From JACMOY01 sp046590855 (GTDB lineage Bacteria > Actinomycetota > Actinomycetes > Actinomycetales > Angustibacteraceae): a DNA stretch of 10,749 nucleotides. This document shows positions 1 to 6,929 of the stretch, piece after piece. The stretch covers positions 1 to 10,749 of the forward strand of contig JBKJTJ010000149.1 in NCBI GenBank assembly GCA_046590855.1. Direction: 5' to 3'. Numbering within the stretch: position 1 is the stretch's first letter; the number at the start of each line of letters is the position of its first letter. The translations under genes and the position numbers were made by a program. A model generated the notes under the pieces. It was not told the origin of the DNA. It did no database searches and was given only the letters and a program-made list of their open reading frames with translations.

Positions 1-108
1 GGTGCCTGCACCGGAGCCACGATCGTCGTCCGCTCCGGTGGGACGGTCACCGTGACCGTCGCGGGCAAGGACGCCGTGGCGTTCGACACGGCCCACCCTC
101 TTCGCTGA
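1..108 (+). CDS. C-terminal end of a probable secreted alpha-amylase (partial)
   Basis: Only the last 35 codons and the TGA stop (106-108) of a plus-strand gene are in the window; it begins upstream. The visible residues read GACTGATIVVRSGG, then alternating beta-strand residues (TVTVTVAGKDAVAFDT), ending AHPLR. This pattern (Cys-Thr-Gly, hydrophobic strand, Gly-Gly turn, then A-x-DAVAF) resembles the all-beta C-terminal domain that closes actinobacterial GH13 alpha-amylases, which are secreted and cleave alpha-1,4-glucan bonds. The reading frame is certain because it is open to the edge and stops cleanly. The family call rests on a short tail and could be another secreted beta-sandwich glycosidase. 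It converges on the aldo/keto reductase gene with only 30 nt between the two stop codons. That gap shows no convincing terminator hairpin. Confidence 0.5.
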   Translation, partial: GACTGATIVVRSGGTVTVTVAGKDAVAFDTAHPLR

Positions 109-138
109 GGGCTGGCCACTGGTCACAGGCCGCCGTCG

Positions 139-1116
139 CTAGGCCCAGGGACGGTCAGACCTCACGCGCCAGTAGATCTCTGGCGCCTCCACGAGGTGGT
201 GCAGGTCGTGCGCGGCCGCCAGTGCGGTGGTGGTCGTCACCTCGGCCGCGGCCAGGTTGGCGTCGAGCTGAACCGGCGTGACCGCACCCGACAGCACGGT
301 GGGTGACCACGGCTGTGCCAGGGCGATCGCCAGTGCCAGTGCGTCCGGCGTCGCACCGACGCGGTCGGCGGCGGTGCGGAGCGCACCGGGTGCCTCCCCG
401 CCGGCGAGGCGTCCGTTGGCGACGCCCTCCTTCACGACGACCAGCCAGCCGGCGTCGTGCGCCTGCTGCAGCGCCGGGCCGGCGCTCGGCTCCAGCACGT
501 TCCAGGTGGCCTGCACGGCACTGAACAGCGGCTGGCCGTCCACCCGGGTCTGCAGCGCCTGCAGCACCACGTCGGCCTGGTGCGGGCCGCTCGTGCTCAG
601 GCCGATCCGGATCCCGGACTCCGCCGACCACCGGGCCAGCTCGGCGAGCAGGTGGCGGTCGTCCAGCGCCGGCGACTGCGGTGTGACCGAGTGGATCGAG
701 TACAGCGACAGTCGGCCACCGAGCAGGGCCTGCGTCTCACGCCGCTGCCGCTCGAACGCTACGAGGGAGTGGTCCTTCACCTCGTGGACGTCGACGTCGG
801 TGCGCCAGTCACCGACGTAGGCGTAGCCCCACTTGCTGGCCACGAACACGTCGTCGACGTCCGGACGCCCTTCCAGCCAGTCGTTCAGGAACTCCTCGGC
901 CAGCCCGTACGAGCGCGCCGCGTCCAGGTAGCGCACCCCGCGCTCGTAGGCCAGGTCGAGCATCGCGTGGGTGCGTGACCGCATCGTCTCGACGGTCCGG
1001 TCGGCGCCCAGGTCGTCGGCCCGGCCACCGGTCACGTACGCCGGACGGCCCAGCGCCGCCAACCCCAGACCCAGCCGGGGTCGGGGCGGGCTCACGTCGG
1101 GCGCAGCGTCCGGCAC
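139..1116 (-). CDS. Aldo/keto reductase, 325 aa
   Basis: A NAD(P)H-dependent oxidoreductase of the aldo/keto reductase (TIM-barrel) superfamily, predicted to be cytoplasmic and to reduce aldehydes or ketones or oxidise sugars. The catalytic tetrad is visible: Asp65 and Tyr70 in YLDAARSYG, Lys95 in VFVASKWG, and His142 in LYSIHSVT. The N-terminal strand (RLGLGLAALGRP, residues 14-25) and the late barrel segments GIRIGLSTSG (168-177) and WLVVVKEGVANGRL (224-237) also fit. The length is normal. The start is GTG at 1116; no ATG lies nearby upstream in frame and the preceding Shine-Dalgarno sequence is weak. It is the last gene of the minus-strand block, 41 nt after the winged-helix gene, so it is probably co-transcribed. 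The subfamily looks closest to the D-threo-aldose 1-dehydrogenase/L-fucose dehydrogenase type, but the substrate cannot be named. Confidence 0.9.
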   Translation of the reverse strand: MPDAAPDVSPPRPRLGLGLAALGRPAYVTGGRADDLGADRTVETMRSRTHAMLDLAYERGVRYLDAARSYGLAEEFLNDWLEGRPDVDDVFVASKWGYAYVGDWRTDVDVHEVKDHSLVAFERQRRETQALLGGRLSLYSIHSVTPQSPALDDRHLLAELARWSAESGIRIGLSTSGPHQADVVLQALQTRVDGQPLFSAVQATWNVLEPSAGPALQQAHDAGWLVVVKEGVANGRLAGGEAPGALRTAADRVGATPDALALAIALAQPWSPTVLSGAVTPVQLDANLAAAEVTTTTALAAAHDLHHLVEAPEIYWRVRSDRPWA

Positions 1117-1157
1117 CCGGCCGATGATGCCACTGAGCTGGACCCGCTGTGCAGATC

Positions 1158-2258
1158 TCAGCCGGTGGCGATCGCCAGGACGAGCTCACGACCCGTCCGC
1201 CGCCCCAGGTCGGCCGCCTCGTGCCCGAGCGCGCCGTGCGGCACCGCACCGGACTCGGCGAACCAGGCGAGGTCGATGCGCCCGCCGCGCACCGTCCACG
1301 TGCCCGCCACGACGCCACCCGAGACCACCAGGTTGGCCGACCGGCTGACGGCCTCGCGTCGAACCGGTGGTACGACACGGGCGTCGGCGGTGCCGGGTGC
1401 CATCACCCAGGGATCGCGTCCCGGCAGCAGTCGCACGGCGGTGGACGCCTGCGCCGCCTGCAGATCCTCCACGTCCTCGCGCAGCGCCAGGACCCGCTCG
1501 CCGTCGACGGTCAGCGGTACCAGCCGCTCGCCGAGGCGGTCCAACCAGCCGGTGATGGCCCGTCGCTTGGCCCCGAGACCCTTGCCGAACCAGTCGTGCA
1601 CCCGGTCCGCGGTCGCGGGCCCGTAGGTGCTGAAGTACGCCTCGACCACCCTCGGGCCTGCCTCGTCCAGGTCCGGGATGCCGCCCCAGCCGGGGACGTC
1701 GTCCAGCAGGACGTACGTCGGCTCGCCGTCCCGCCCGCAGCCGAGGCCCAGGTCTCCCTGCCAGGACAGCGGTTTCAGCAAGGTGTCGTTGCCGTACGCC
1801 ACCAGGGCGCTCAGGTCGCGGTAGCGGTCGCTCAGACCCAGCGCCTGGACCAGCTCGGACCGGGTCAGCGGGCCATCGGTGAGTGCGGCCCGCACGTACC
1901 GGCGGAACGCGGCCCAGTCCGCGGGTGCCAGGCCGTAGTGCTCCTGCCAGCTGGGCAGCTGCCACATCCGGCTCGAGGCCCGCAGCGCCAGGTAGGCACC
2001 CGCGTCCTGGGGCGTCATCAGGTGCGTGGCGCCCCGGAACGCGAACACCTTCACGACCTCGCCGGCGGCCAGTGCGCTCGCAGCGTCACCGGTGCGCCCG
2101 CCGCGTCGGCGGGCCGCGACCGCCAGCTCGGCCGCGGCGTCCGGCCAGGCGGGCACCGCACCCAACCGCGCGACGACGTCGGCCACCGACCCGGTGCCGA
2201 CGGGGTCGAGCAGCTGGCGGCGCATCCGCCAGCCCAGAACCCCCGCCCACGTCGCCAT
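1158..2258 (-). CDS. Winged-helix DNA-binding domain protein (HTH_42 / YcaQ-related), 366 aa
   Basis: This matches the HTH_42 family (PF06224). Visible family marks are the N-terminal WRMRRQLLDP, FAFRGATHLMTP (72-83), a winged-helix-like segment LTRSELVQALGLSDR (131-145), and the characteristic C-terminal run LLPGRDPWVMAPGTAD (277-292) followed by VVSGGVVAGTW. Relatives include DNA glycosylases that open interstrand crosslinks (AlkZ/YcaQ), whereas many actinobacterial members are uncharacterised, so either DNA repair or DNA-binding regulation is possible. The chosen ATG at 2256-2258 shares one base with the TGA of the upstream serine hydrolase gene (TGATG on the minus strand). The frame stays open further upstream, but that extension is Arg/Pro-rich shadow of the neighbouring gene. 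No AlkZ catalytic motif is obvious to me, so repair activity is unproven. Confidence 0.88.
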   Translation of the reverse strand: MATWAGVLGWRMRRQLLDPVGTGSVADVVARLGAVPAWPDAAAELAVAARRRGGRTGDAASALAAGEVVKVFAFRGATHLMTPQDAGAYLALRASSRMWQLPSWQEHYGLAPADWAAFRRYVRAALTDGPLTRSELVQALGLSDRYRDLSALVAYGNDTLLKPLSWQGDLGLGCGRDGEPTYVLLDDVPGWGGIPDLDEAGPRVVEAYFSTYGPATADRVHDWFGKGLGAKRRAITGWLDRLGERLVPLTVDGERVLALREDVEDLQAAQASTAVRLLPGRDPWVMAPGTADARVVPPVRREAVSRSANLVVSGGVVAGTWTVRGGRIDLAWFAESGAVPHGALGHEAADLGRRTGRELVLAIATG

Positions 2259-4054
2259 CACCGCGGCGCCGGCGCCTGGGGCTCCCGCGGTACGACCTCG
2301 GTTGCTCTGCGCGCCTCCCGCCGCAGGCCGGCCGGGGTCAGCGCCGCCTCGGTCACCCGACCGGAGTCCGGCTCGACGGCCAATATCAGGTGCCACAGCG
2401 CCGTCGTCGTGGCGAGCACGTACGTGGCGGTGTGAGGCACCGCTGCGCCGAGTCGCTCGCCGGTGGCGACGAGCGGGCCGTCGACGGCACGGGCGACGAT
2501 CACCTGGCGCACCAGCGCGTCCGGGTCGACGTCGGGCTGGCACGTCAGGTGCGTCGCCCAGTGCGGTGGGTCAGCACTGAGCCCCTCGACCAGGTCACGC
2601 GTGACGACGTCCAGCTGCTCGGACGGGTTGACGGCTGCGGTCACGGCGACCGTCTGGACTCGCGGCGGCACCTCGGGGGTCAACCAGATGTCGACGCGCA
2701 CCCGCCCACTGCTGCCCTCGACCGTCCAGGACGCGGCTGCGGCCGTGTCGTGGGTCATCACCATGGTGTCACCGGACTCGCTGGAACCGCTGTGCCCCAC
2801 AGCCTCCAGGTCCATCGTCAGCTGGTCCCGGCGCTCACGGCGGGGCAGGTCGAGGTCGACGTTAGGGGCCAGCACCGTGTCCGCCAGCTCGTCGTCCCAG
2901 TGCTCGATCAGCTGCTGGACGTCCGCAGCGGCCCGCCTCGTCGCCGACCACGGTGTGGGGCCGGGTCGACGCCGGTCCGCGATCAGGGCCGCCAGCGCCT
3001 GCGCCGCAGGCTGGTGCACCGGCGCGTAGGTCGCGTTGGCCAACGCGATGACACCGATGCCGAGGGTCGAGCTCCAGCGCACGTGGGCGCCGTACCCGGG
3101 ATAACCCCCGGGGTGGCTGACCACCGGGCCCGTGGCGTCGTCCTCGACGAACAGGCCGTAGCCGTACCCCCGCGGCGCCGGCCACGCGCGACCACCGGCG
3201 ACACCCAGCACCGGGGTCGACGCGATGCTGCGGTGCTGCTGCTGCATGTCCCGGCGGGTGGCCCGGCTCACCGGGTGGTCGTCGGCGTCGTCGCGGGCGG
3301 GGAACGCCTGCGTGAAGCCGCCGACCCACCGCGCCAGGTCGGCGACGCTGCTGTACAGGCCGCCGATGGCGGAGAAGACACCGGGCCGGTCGAACGGCTG
3401 TGGCACCCAGCCGTCGGCTGCGCGGCGGTAGCCGCAGGTCAGCTGCGCAGCCTCGACCTGCAGGTGCGAGAAACAGGTCTGGCTCATGCCCAGTGGTGCC
3501 AGGAGCGCCTCGCGGACCTCGTCGCGGTACTCGCGTCCGGCCACCTCGGTGATGACGCGTCCGAGCATCGCGAACCCCAGGTTCGAGTACTCGAACGCAG
3601 TTCCGGGTGCTGAAGTGAACCCGATGCCGGAACGCAGGAGCGCCGAGAACGCGTCCTCGGTCATCGACTCCTGACGGTCGGCCCAGGCATCGTCTGTCGG
3701 CAGCCCCGCGCTCATCGTCAGCAGGTGCCGGATGGTCAGGGCCGGCGAGTCCGCCGTGGGCAGACCGGCGGCGGCGACCTCGGGAAGGTACGTTGACACA
3801 GCGTCGTCCAGGTTGAGCGCCCCTGCATCGCGCAGGCGCAGCACCGCGCTGGCGGTGAAGCTCTTGGTCACGGACGCGATCCGGAAGACGCTGTTCTCGT
3901 CAGGCTCCTCGTCACGGCCGACGTGGGTGACGCCCGCACCGGCACGGTGCACGAGCTCGCCGTCGGCCACCACGCCGTACGCGACGCCCGGTGCCTGTCC
4001 CGAGGTGACCAGAGCCGCGAAGATCGCATCCACCTGACCGACGTCGAGGTTCAT
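2258..4054 (-). CDS. Serine hydrolase, beta-lactamase class C / D-aminopeptidase fold, with long C-terminal extension (598 aa)
   Basis: A penicillin-binding-protein-like serine hydrolase (PF00144). The nucleophile motif SxxK is SVTK at residues 61-64, the Tyr motif is YSN at 156-158, and the KTG equivalent is HPG at 314-316 in SHPGGYPGYG. FRIASVTKSFTA and the substrate-pocket segment TIRHLLTMSAGLPTD are typical. The N-terminus has no signal peptide, so the enzyme is probably cytoplasmic, unlike cell-wall PBPs. The core ends near residue 360. The remaining ~240 residues include a beta-rich piece (RVRVDIWLTPEVPPRVQT, 451-468) often seen after this core, and then ~120 residues I do not recognise. 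The ATG at 4052-4054 overlaps the TGA of the P1 peptidase gene by 4 nt (ATGA), and its own TGA overlaps the next start, so translation is coupled on both sides. The substrate may be a peptide, amide or ester. Confidence 0.88.
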   Translation of the reverse strand: MNLDVGQVDAIFAALVTSGQAPGVAYGVVADGELVHRAGAGVTHVGRDEEPDENSVFRIASVTKSFTASAVLRLRDAGALNLDDAVSTYLPEVAAAGLPTADSPALTIRHLLTMSAGLPTDDAWADRQESMTEDAFSALLRSGIGFTSAPGTAFEYSNLGFAMLGRVITEVAGREYRDEVREALLAPLGMSQTCFSHLQVEAAQLTCGYRRAADGWVPQPFDRPGVFSAIGGLYSSVADLARWVGGFTQAFPARDDADDHPVSRATRRDMQQQHRSIASTPVLGVAGGRAWPAPRGYGYGLFVEDDATGPVVSHPGGYPGYGAHVRWSSTLGIGVIALANATYAPVHQPAAQALAALIADRRRPGPTPWSATRRAAADVQQLIEHWDDELADTVLAPNVDLDLPRRERRDQLTMDLEAVGHSGSSESGDTMVMTHDTAAAASWTVEGSSGRVRVDIWLTPEVPPRVQTVAVTAAVNPSEQLDVVTRDLVEGLSADPPHWATHLTCQPDVDPDALVRQVIVARAVDGPLVATGERLGAAVPHTATYVLATTTALWHLILAVEPDSGRVTEAALTPAGLRREARRATEVVPREPQAPAPR

Positions 4055-5190
4055 GACGCACCGGGCGTGCGCGTCCGCACCGCGGCGAGGACCTGCTCGG
4101 CCACCCGGTCTCGCGGGAGTCCGGGGCTGCGGTGCCCGTCCCTTCCGACCGTCGTGCGGCCCGCCACGAGGGCGTTGAGGGTCGACTCCTCGACGCACTG
4201 CACCACCGCCTCGAACAGCCCGTCGAGCAAGGACCAGGGCAGGAACTCCATGTGCTGCAGCGCTGCTGCCTCTGCACCCGGCACGAGGGTGCTGCCGAGC
4301 GCGCCGCGGTTGGCGGTGGAGAAGGCCAGGAAGATGTCACCGGAGAAGTGGCTCCCTGTCGTGCCGGTGCGGGCCAGCCCGAGCGGGACGCGCCGGGCCA
4401 GGGCCTTGCACTGACCCGGCAGCAGAGGCGCGTCGGTGGCGATCACCACGATGCACGAACCTGCGCCCGGGGGCGCCAGCCAGTCGGAGTCCTCCAACGG
4501 GTTGTCCTCCAGCAGGTCGCGACCCACCGGCACCCCGAGCACGGTGAGCTCGCGTCGACTGCCGAAGTTGGCCTGCAGCAAGGTTGCGACGGTGTAGGTG
4601 CTGCCTCCGACGTCGACCCGGCGGGACGCCGTCCCCGTCCCGCCCTTGTACCCGTAGCAGTTCATCCCCGTCCCCCCGCCGACCGACCCCTCCGCGACCG
4701 GCCCGGTCGCGGCCGAGTCCAACGCGGCCGCCACCGTCGCGCTGCTGACGTGCCGTCCGTCGATGTCGTTGAGGTAGCCGTCCCACGTCTCGGCGACGAC
4801 GGGGAGCATCCAGCTGGTGCTGCCGCTCGGTGAACGCGCGGCGACCCAGTCGATGATGCCCCGGTGCACGTCGCCGACCGCGTGGGTGTTGGTGATCGCG
4901 ATCGGGTGGGTCAGCCCGCCGTACTCCTCGATCCAGGTGGTGCCGGTCATCTCGCCGTTCCCGTTCAGCGAGAACCAGCCGGCCGGCACCGCGTCCTCGA
5001 GGCGCTCGCGCCCCGCCGGGAGGATCACGGTGACCCCGGTGCGCACCGGGCCCTGACCGACCACGAGCTCACCCTCGCCCTCGACGAGGGTGGCGTAGCC
5101 GACCTGGACCCCGTCGACGTCGGTGATCGCGTTCAGGGGGCCGGGTGCTCCGTCCACGAGCAGCCCGAGGTCGCGGGCGCGGGCGCTCAT
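4051..5190 (-). CDS. P1 family peptidase (DmpA/BapA-type, MEROPS S58), 379 aa
   Basis: An N-terminal-nucleophile aminopeptidase of the DmpA/BapA group, made as a precursor that cleaves itself between Gly and Ser to give alpha and beta chains. Known members release N-terminal D-amino acids, beta-amino acids or L-amino acids from peptides and amides. The self-cleavage site is visible as Gly244-Ser245 in APPGAGSCIVVIATDAPLLP. Other family segments are NAITDVDGVQVGYATL (20-35), THPIAITNTHAVGDVHRG (94-111), the glycine-rich GSVGGGTGMNCYGYKGGTG (168-186), the conserved LLQANFG (204-210) and GSHFSGDIFLAFST (279-292), which carries the oxyanion Ser. There is no signal peptide. The ATG at 5188-5190 follows GGAGG (5201-5205) with a 10-nt spacer. 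It is the first tightly coupled gene of the block and overlaps the serine hydrolase by 4 nt. Confidence 0.93.
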   Translation of the reverse strand: MSARARDLGLLVDGAPGPLNAITDVDGVQVGYATLVEGEGELVVGQGPVRTGVTVILPAGRERLEDAVPAGWFSLNGNGEMTGTTWIEEYGGLTHPIAITNTHAVGDVHRGIIDWVAARSPSGSTSWMLPVVAETWDGYLNDIDGRHVSSATVAAALDSAATGPVAEGSVGGGTGMNCYGYKGGTGTASRRVDVGGSTYTVATLLQANFGSRRELTVLGVPVGRDLLEDNPLEDSDWLAPPGAGSCIVVIATDAPLLPGQCKALARRVPLGLARTGTTGSHFSGDIFLAFSTANRGALGSTLVPGAEAAALQHMEFLPWSLLDGLFEAVVQCVEESTLNALVAGRTTVGRDGHRSPGLPRDRVAEQVLAAVRTRTPGAS

Positions 5191-5200
5191 CGGGTGCGGT

Positions 5201-5205
5201 CCTCC
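5201..5205 (-). promoter_or_regulatory. Shine-Dalgarno sequence of the P1 peptidase gene
   Basis: The minus strand reads GGAGG here, 10 nt before the ATG at 5190. This supports that start as the point where ribosomes load for the overlapping peptidase and hydrolase genes. I see no clear promoter in the 73-nt gap to the DUF2461 stop codon, so the block may be read from a promoter further upstream. Confidence 0.6.
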
Positions 5206-5263
5206 ACTGGCCGGGCACGGGTCGATGACGGTCTACCACCCGGGGCGGCGATCCGACCAGCGG

Positions 5264-5962
5264 TCAGGCGCGGTGGGGGTCCGAGGTGACGGCGGCTCGG
5301 GCCACGAAGCGCAGCAGCGGCGCGGCACCGACGGCGAACTCGGCGATGCGCTCGGCCACGGTGTCGTCGAGCCAGGCTGCTTTGGGCAGCGCCCAGGTGA
5401 CGACAAGCTGCTTCAGTCGCAGGTGGTCCGCGAGGGGGTGGTCTGAGTACTCGGCGTACCCGCGAGGCATGGTCTTGACCGTGTCCGAGCGGTCGAGCTC
5501 GTGACCGCCCGCCCGCAGCTCGGTCACCATGCGGGAGTAGCCCTTACCGTCGTCGAGCATCGACTGCCGCAACGGCTCGAGCGCCGATGTCGGCGGCTTG
5601 TAGAGGCCGCCGGCCACGAGGCCCCCGGTGGCGTCCAGCTGGACGTAGACGAGTCCGCCGGATACCGCCTTCGTCCCGTCGCGGGTCAGCAAGCCTGACC
5701 GGGCCGTGTTGTAGGGCGACTTGTCTGCGCTGAACCGGACGTCGCGGTTGATCCGGAACGTCGTGGCCTGCCCGCCCTGCAGCGGCACGGCCGTGCCGCG
5801 CAGCCGCGCGGTGACGTCCTCGAGCAGCTCGATGAAGGGCAGCTCGACGTGCCTGCGGTAGTCGTCCCGGTTCTCGTGGAACCAGGTGGTCGTGTTGTCG
5901 GACTCCAGACCGGCCAGCCAGGTGAAGGTCGCCTTGCTGAACCCGTTGCCGTTCGCGCTGAT
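5264..5962 (-). CDS. DUF2461 (TIGR02453-like) domain protein with apparent ATC start
   Basis: A DUF2461-family protein of unknown function, predicted to be cytoplasmic. The conserved core RINRDVRFSADKSPYNT (about residues 70-86) is intact, as is the N-terminal helix region FTWLAGLESDNTTTWFHENR (13-32). The family is usually 210-230 aa, which fits 232 aa from 5962. The difficulty is the start. Between the in-frame stop at 6077-6079 and position 5788 there is no ATG, GTG or TTG. At 5960-5962 the codon is ATC, placed 6 nt after a strong GAGGAG (5969-5974), exactly where an ATG should be. The first conventional start is GTG at 5788, which would remove 58 residues including conserved ones. So this is either a rare ATC start, a start-loss mutation leaving a weakened gene, or a sequence error. 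It lies 73 nt upstream of the P1 peptidase gene in the same direction. Confidence 0.75.
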   Translation of the reverse strand: MSANGNGFSKATFTWLAGLESDNTTTWFHENRDDYRRHVELPFIELLEDVTARLRGTAVPLQGGQATTFRINRDVRFSADKSPYNTARSGLLTRDGTKAVSGGLVYVQLDATGGLVAGGLYKPPTSALEPLRQSMLDDGKGYSRMVTELRAGGHELDRSDTVKTMPRGYAEYSDHPLADHLRLKQLVVTWALPKAAWLDDTVAERIAEFAVGAAPLLRFVARAAVTSDPHRA

Positions 5963-5968
5963 GGCCTG

Positions 5969-5974
5969 CTCCTC
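5969..5974 (-). promoter_or_regulatory. Strong Shine-Dalgarno (GAGGAG) before the ATC codon of the DUF2461 gene
   Basis: The minus strand reads GAGGAG, then a 6-nt spacer (CAGGCC), then ATC at 5962-5960. Spacing and strength are ideal for initiation. This is the main reason for placing the gene start at 5962 rather than at the internal GTG at 5788. Confidence 0.55.
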
Positions 5975-6043
5975 ACCCGGCGCCGCTTCGGACGTCGCGA
6001 ACGTTAACCAGCGCTGCAGGACGCAGCAACAGCGTCGACCGGT

Positions 6044-6072
6044 TTGCGGGCCTGGTCGCCGGGCGGTAGACC
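6044..6072 (+). promoter_or_regulatory. Possible leaderless promoter of the YdeI-family gene
   Basis: TTGCGG (6044-6049) and TAGACC (6067-6072) are separated by exactly 17 nt, and the ATG starts 6 nt after the -10-like box, which would put transcription start at or next to the A of ATG. No Shine-Dalgarno sequence is visible before this gene. Leaderless mRNAs are common in actinobacteria. The -10 lacks the final T of the usual TANNNT, so this is a tentative reading. Confidence 0.3.
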
Positions 6073-6078
6073 CGGATC

Positions 6079-6657
6079 ATGATCCGCACGCAGGACTTCG
6101 AGCAGGTCGAGGTGACCTCGGACGCCGCGCTGCGGGCCTGGCTCGAGCAGCACCACACCCAGGAGCGCAGTGTCTGGTTGGTGACGTGGAAGAAGGCCGT
6201 CCCCGGGAAGTACGTGTCGAAGAACGAGGTCCTCGACGAGCTGGTGGCCTTCGGCTGGGTCGACGGCGTGGCCCGCGTCCTGGACGAGCAGCGCACGATG
6301 CAGCTGATCTCCCCGCGCCGGGCCCAGCACTGGGCCCGCAGCTACAAGACGCGCGCGGCTCGACTCGCGGAGGCAGGACGGATGCACCCCGCCGGGGCAG
6401 CCGGCGTCGAGGCCGCGATGGCCGACGGCATGTGGACGTTCATGGACGACGTCGACGACCTCGTCGTGCCGGCGGACCTCGCGAGCGCGCTGGCGGCACG
6501 CCCCGGCGCGGCCGAGTACTTCGAGCGCATCCCCGCCGCCGCCAAGCGCAACACGTTGCGGCTGATCAAGCTCGCCCGGACGCCGCGGACCCGGGCCCGG
6601 CGGATCGACCAGACCGCCGACCTGGCGGCCCGCGGTGAACGCGTGCCGGGCACCTGA
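6079..6657 (+). CDS. YdeI/OmpD-associated (OmdA-like) family protein, 192 aa
   Basis: A member of the YdeI/OmdA family of small, probably cytoplasmic proteins. In the literature the family name comes from enterobacterial YdeI, linked to envelope stress and antimicrobial-peptide resistance, and from a bacteriocin-protection annotation; a biochemical activity is not established. The typical signature is clear: ALRAWLEQHH (17-26), then VLDELVAFGWVDGVARVLDE (51-70), then RTMQLISPRRAQHWARSYK (72-90). The C-terminal OmdA portion follows, with VPADLASALAARPGAAEYFE (130-149) and IPAAAKRNTLRLIKLART (151-168). The length is normal. The start is ATG at 6079. The gene is divergent from the DUF2461 gene, leaving a 116-nt shared upstream region. 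No Shine-Dalgarno sequence precedes it. Confidence 0.88.
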   Translation: MIRTQDFEQVEVTSDAALRAWLEQHHTQERSVWLVTWKKAVPGKYVSKNEVLDELVAFGWVDGVARVLDEQRTMQLISPRRAQHWARSYKTRAARLAEAGRMHPAGAAGVEAAMADGMWTFMDDVDDLVVPADLASALAARPGAAEYFERIPAAAKRNTLRLIKLARTPRTRARRIDQTADLAARGERVPGT

Positions 6658-6675
6658 GTCGGCCGCCGAACATGG

Positions 6676-6929
6676 GTGATCTGGAGCACCAGCTGCTGTC
6701 GCGACGATCACCACGGCCAACGGGTCACCGGTACGCCGGGCAGGTACCACGGTGCGCGCCAGCAGCTGCTGCGTTCGCGCGCAGACCTGGAGTACCTCGC
6801 CACCCACGACGCGTCGCCCCGGCGACCTGGGTGGCCGGCTGGCGGTGACGAGTTCGCGGCGCTCCTGCCGGGAGCTTCGACCAGTACGCGCCGCGCGCCG
6901 CCCATGACCTGCTGATCGACGCCGACGTC
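6676..6929 (+). pseudogene. Collapsed GGDEF domain remnant (5' part of a former GGDEF-EAL gene)
   Basis: Pieces of a diguanylate-cyclase domain appear in the right order but far too close together and in two frames. RADLEYLATHDA (6778-6813) matches the usual lead-in just before a GGDEF domain. Only 9 residues later comes GGDEFAALLPG (6841-6873), where about 50-60 residues are expected, so the nucleotide-binding and metal-binding first half is gone. A little further on, in a different frame, is AHDLLIDADVVMYDSK (from 6900), the normal end of a GGDEF domain; about 50 residues should lie between it and the GGDEF motif but only about 10 do. The first frame stops at 6913-6915. The remnant is therefore not a working cyclase. 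The bases from 6658 to 6777 could be the end of a PAS-type sensor but are not recognisable. Confidence 0.65.

Noticed and set aside
1149..3613. Long plus-strand open frames (428 and 576 codons) opposite the minus-strand block
   Set aside because: They are rich in Arg/Pro/Ala/His with no family motifs, and lie opposite well-supported genes; they are antisense shadows of GC-rich codons.
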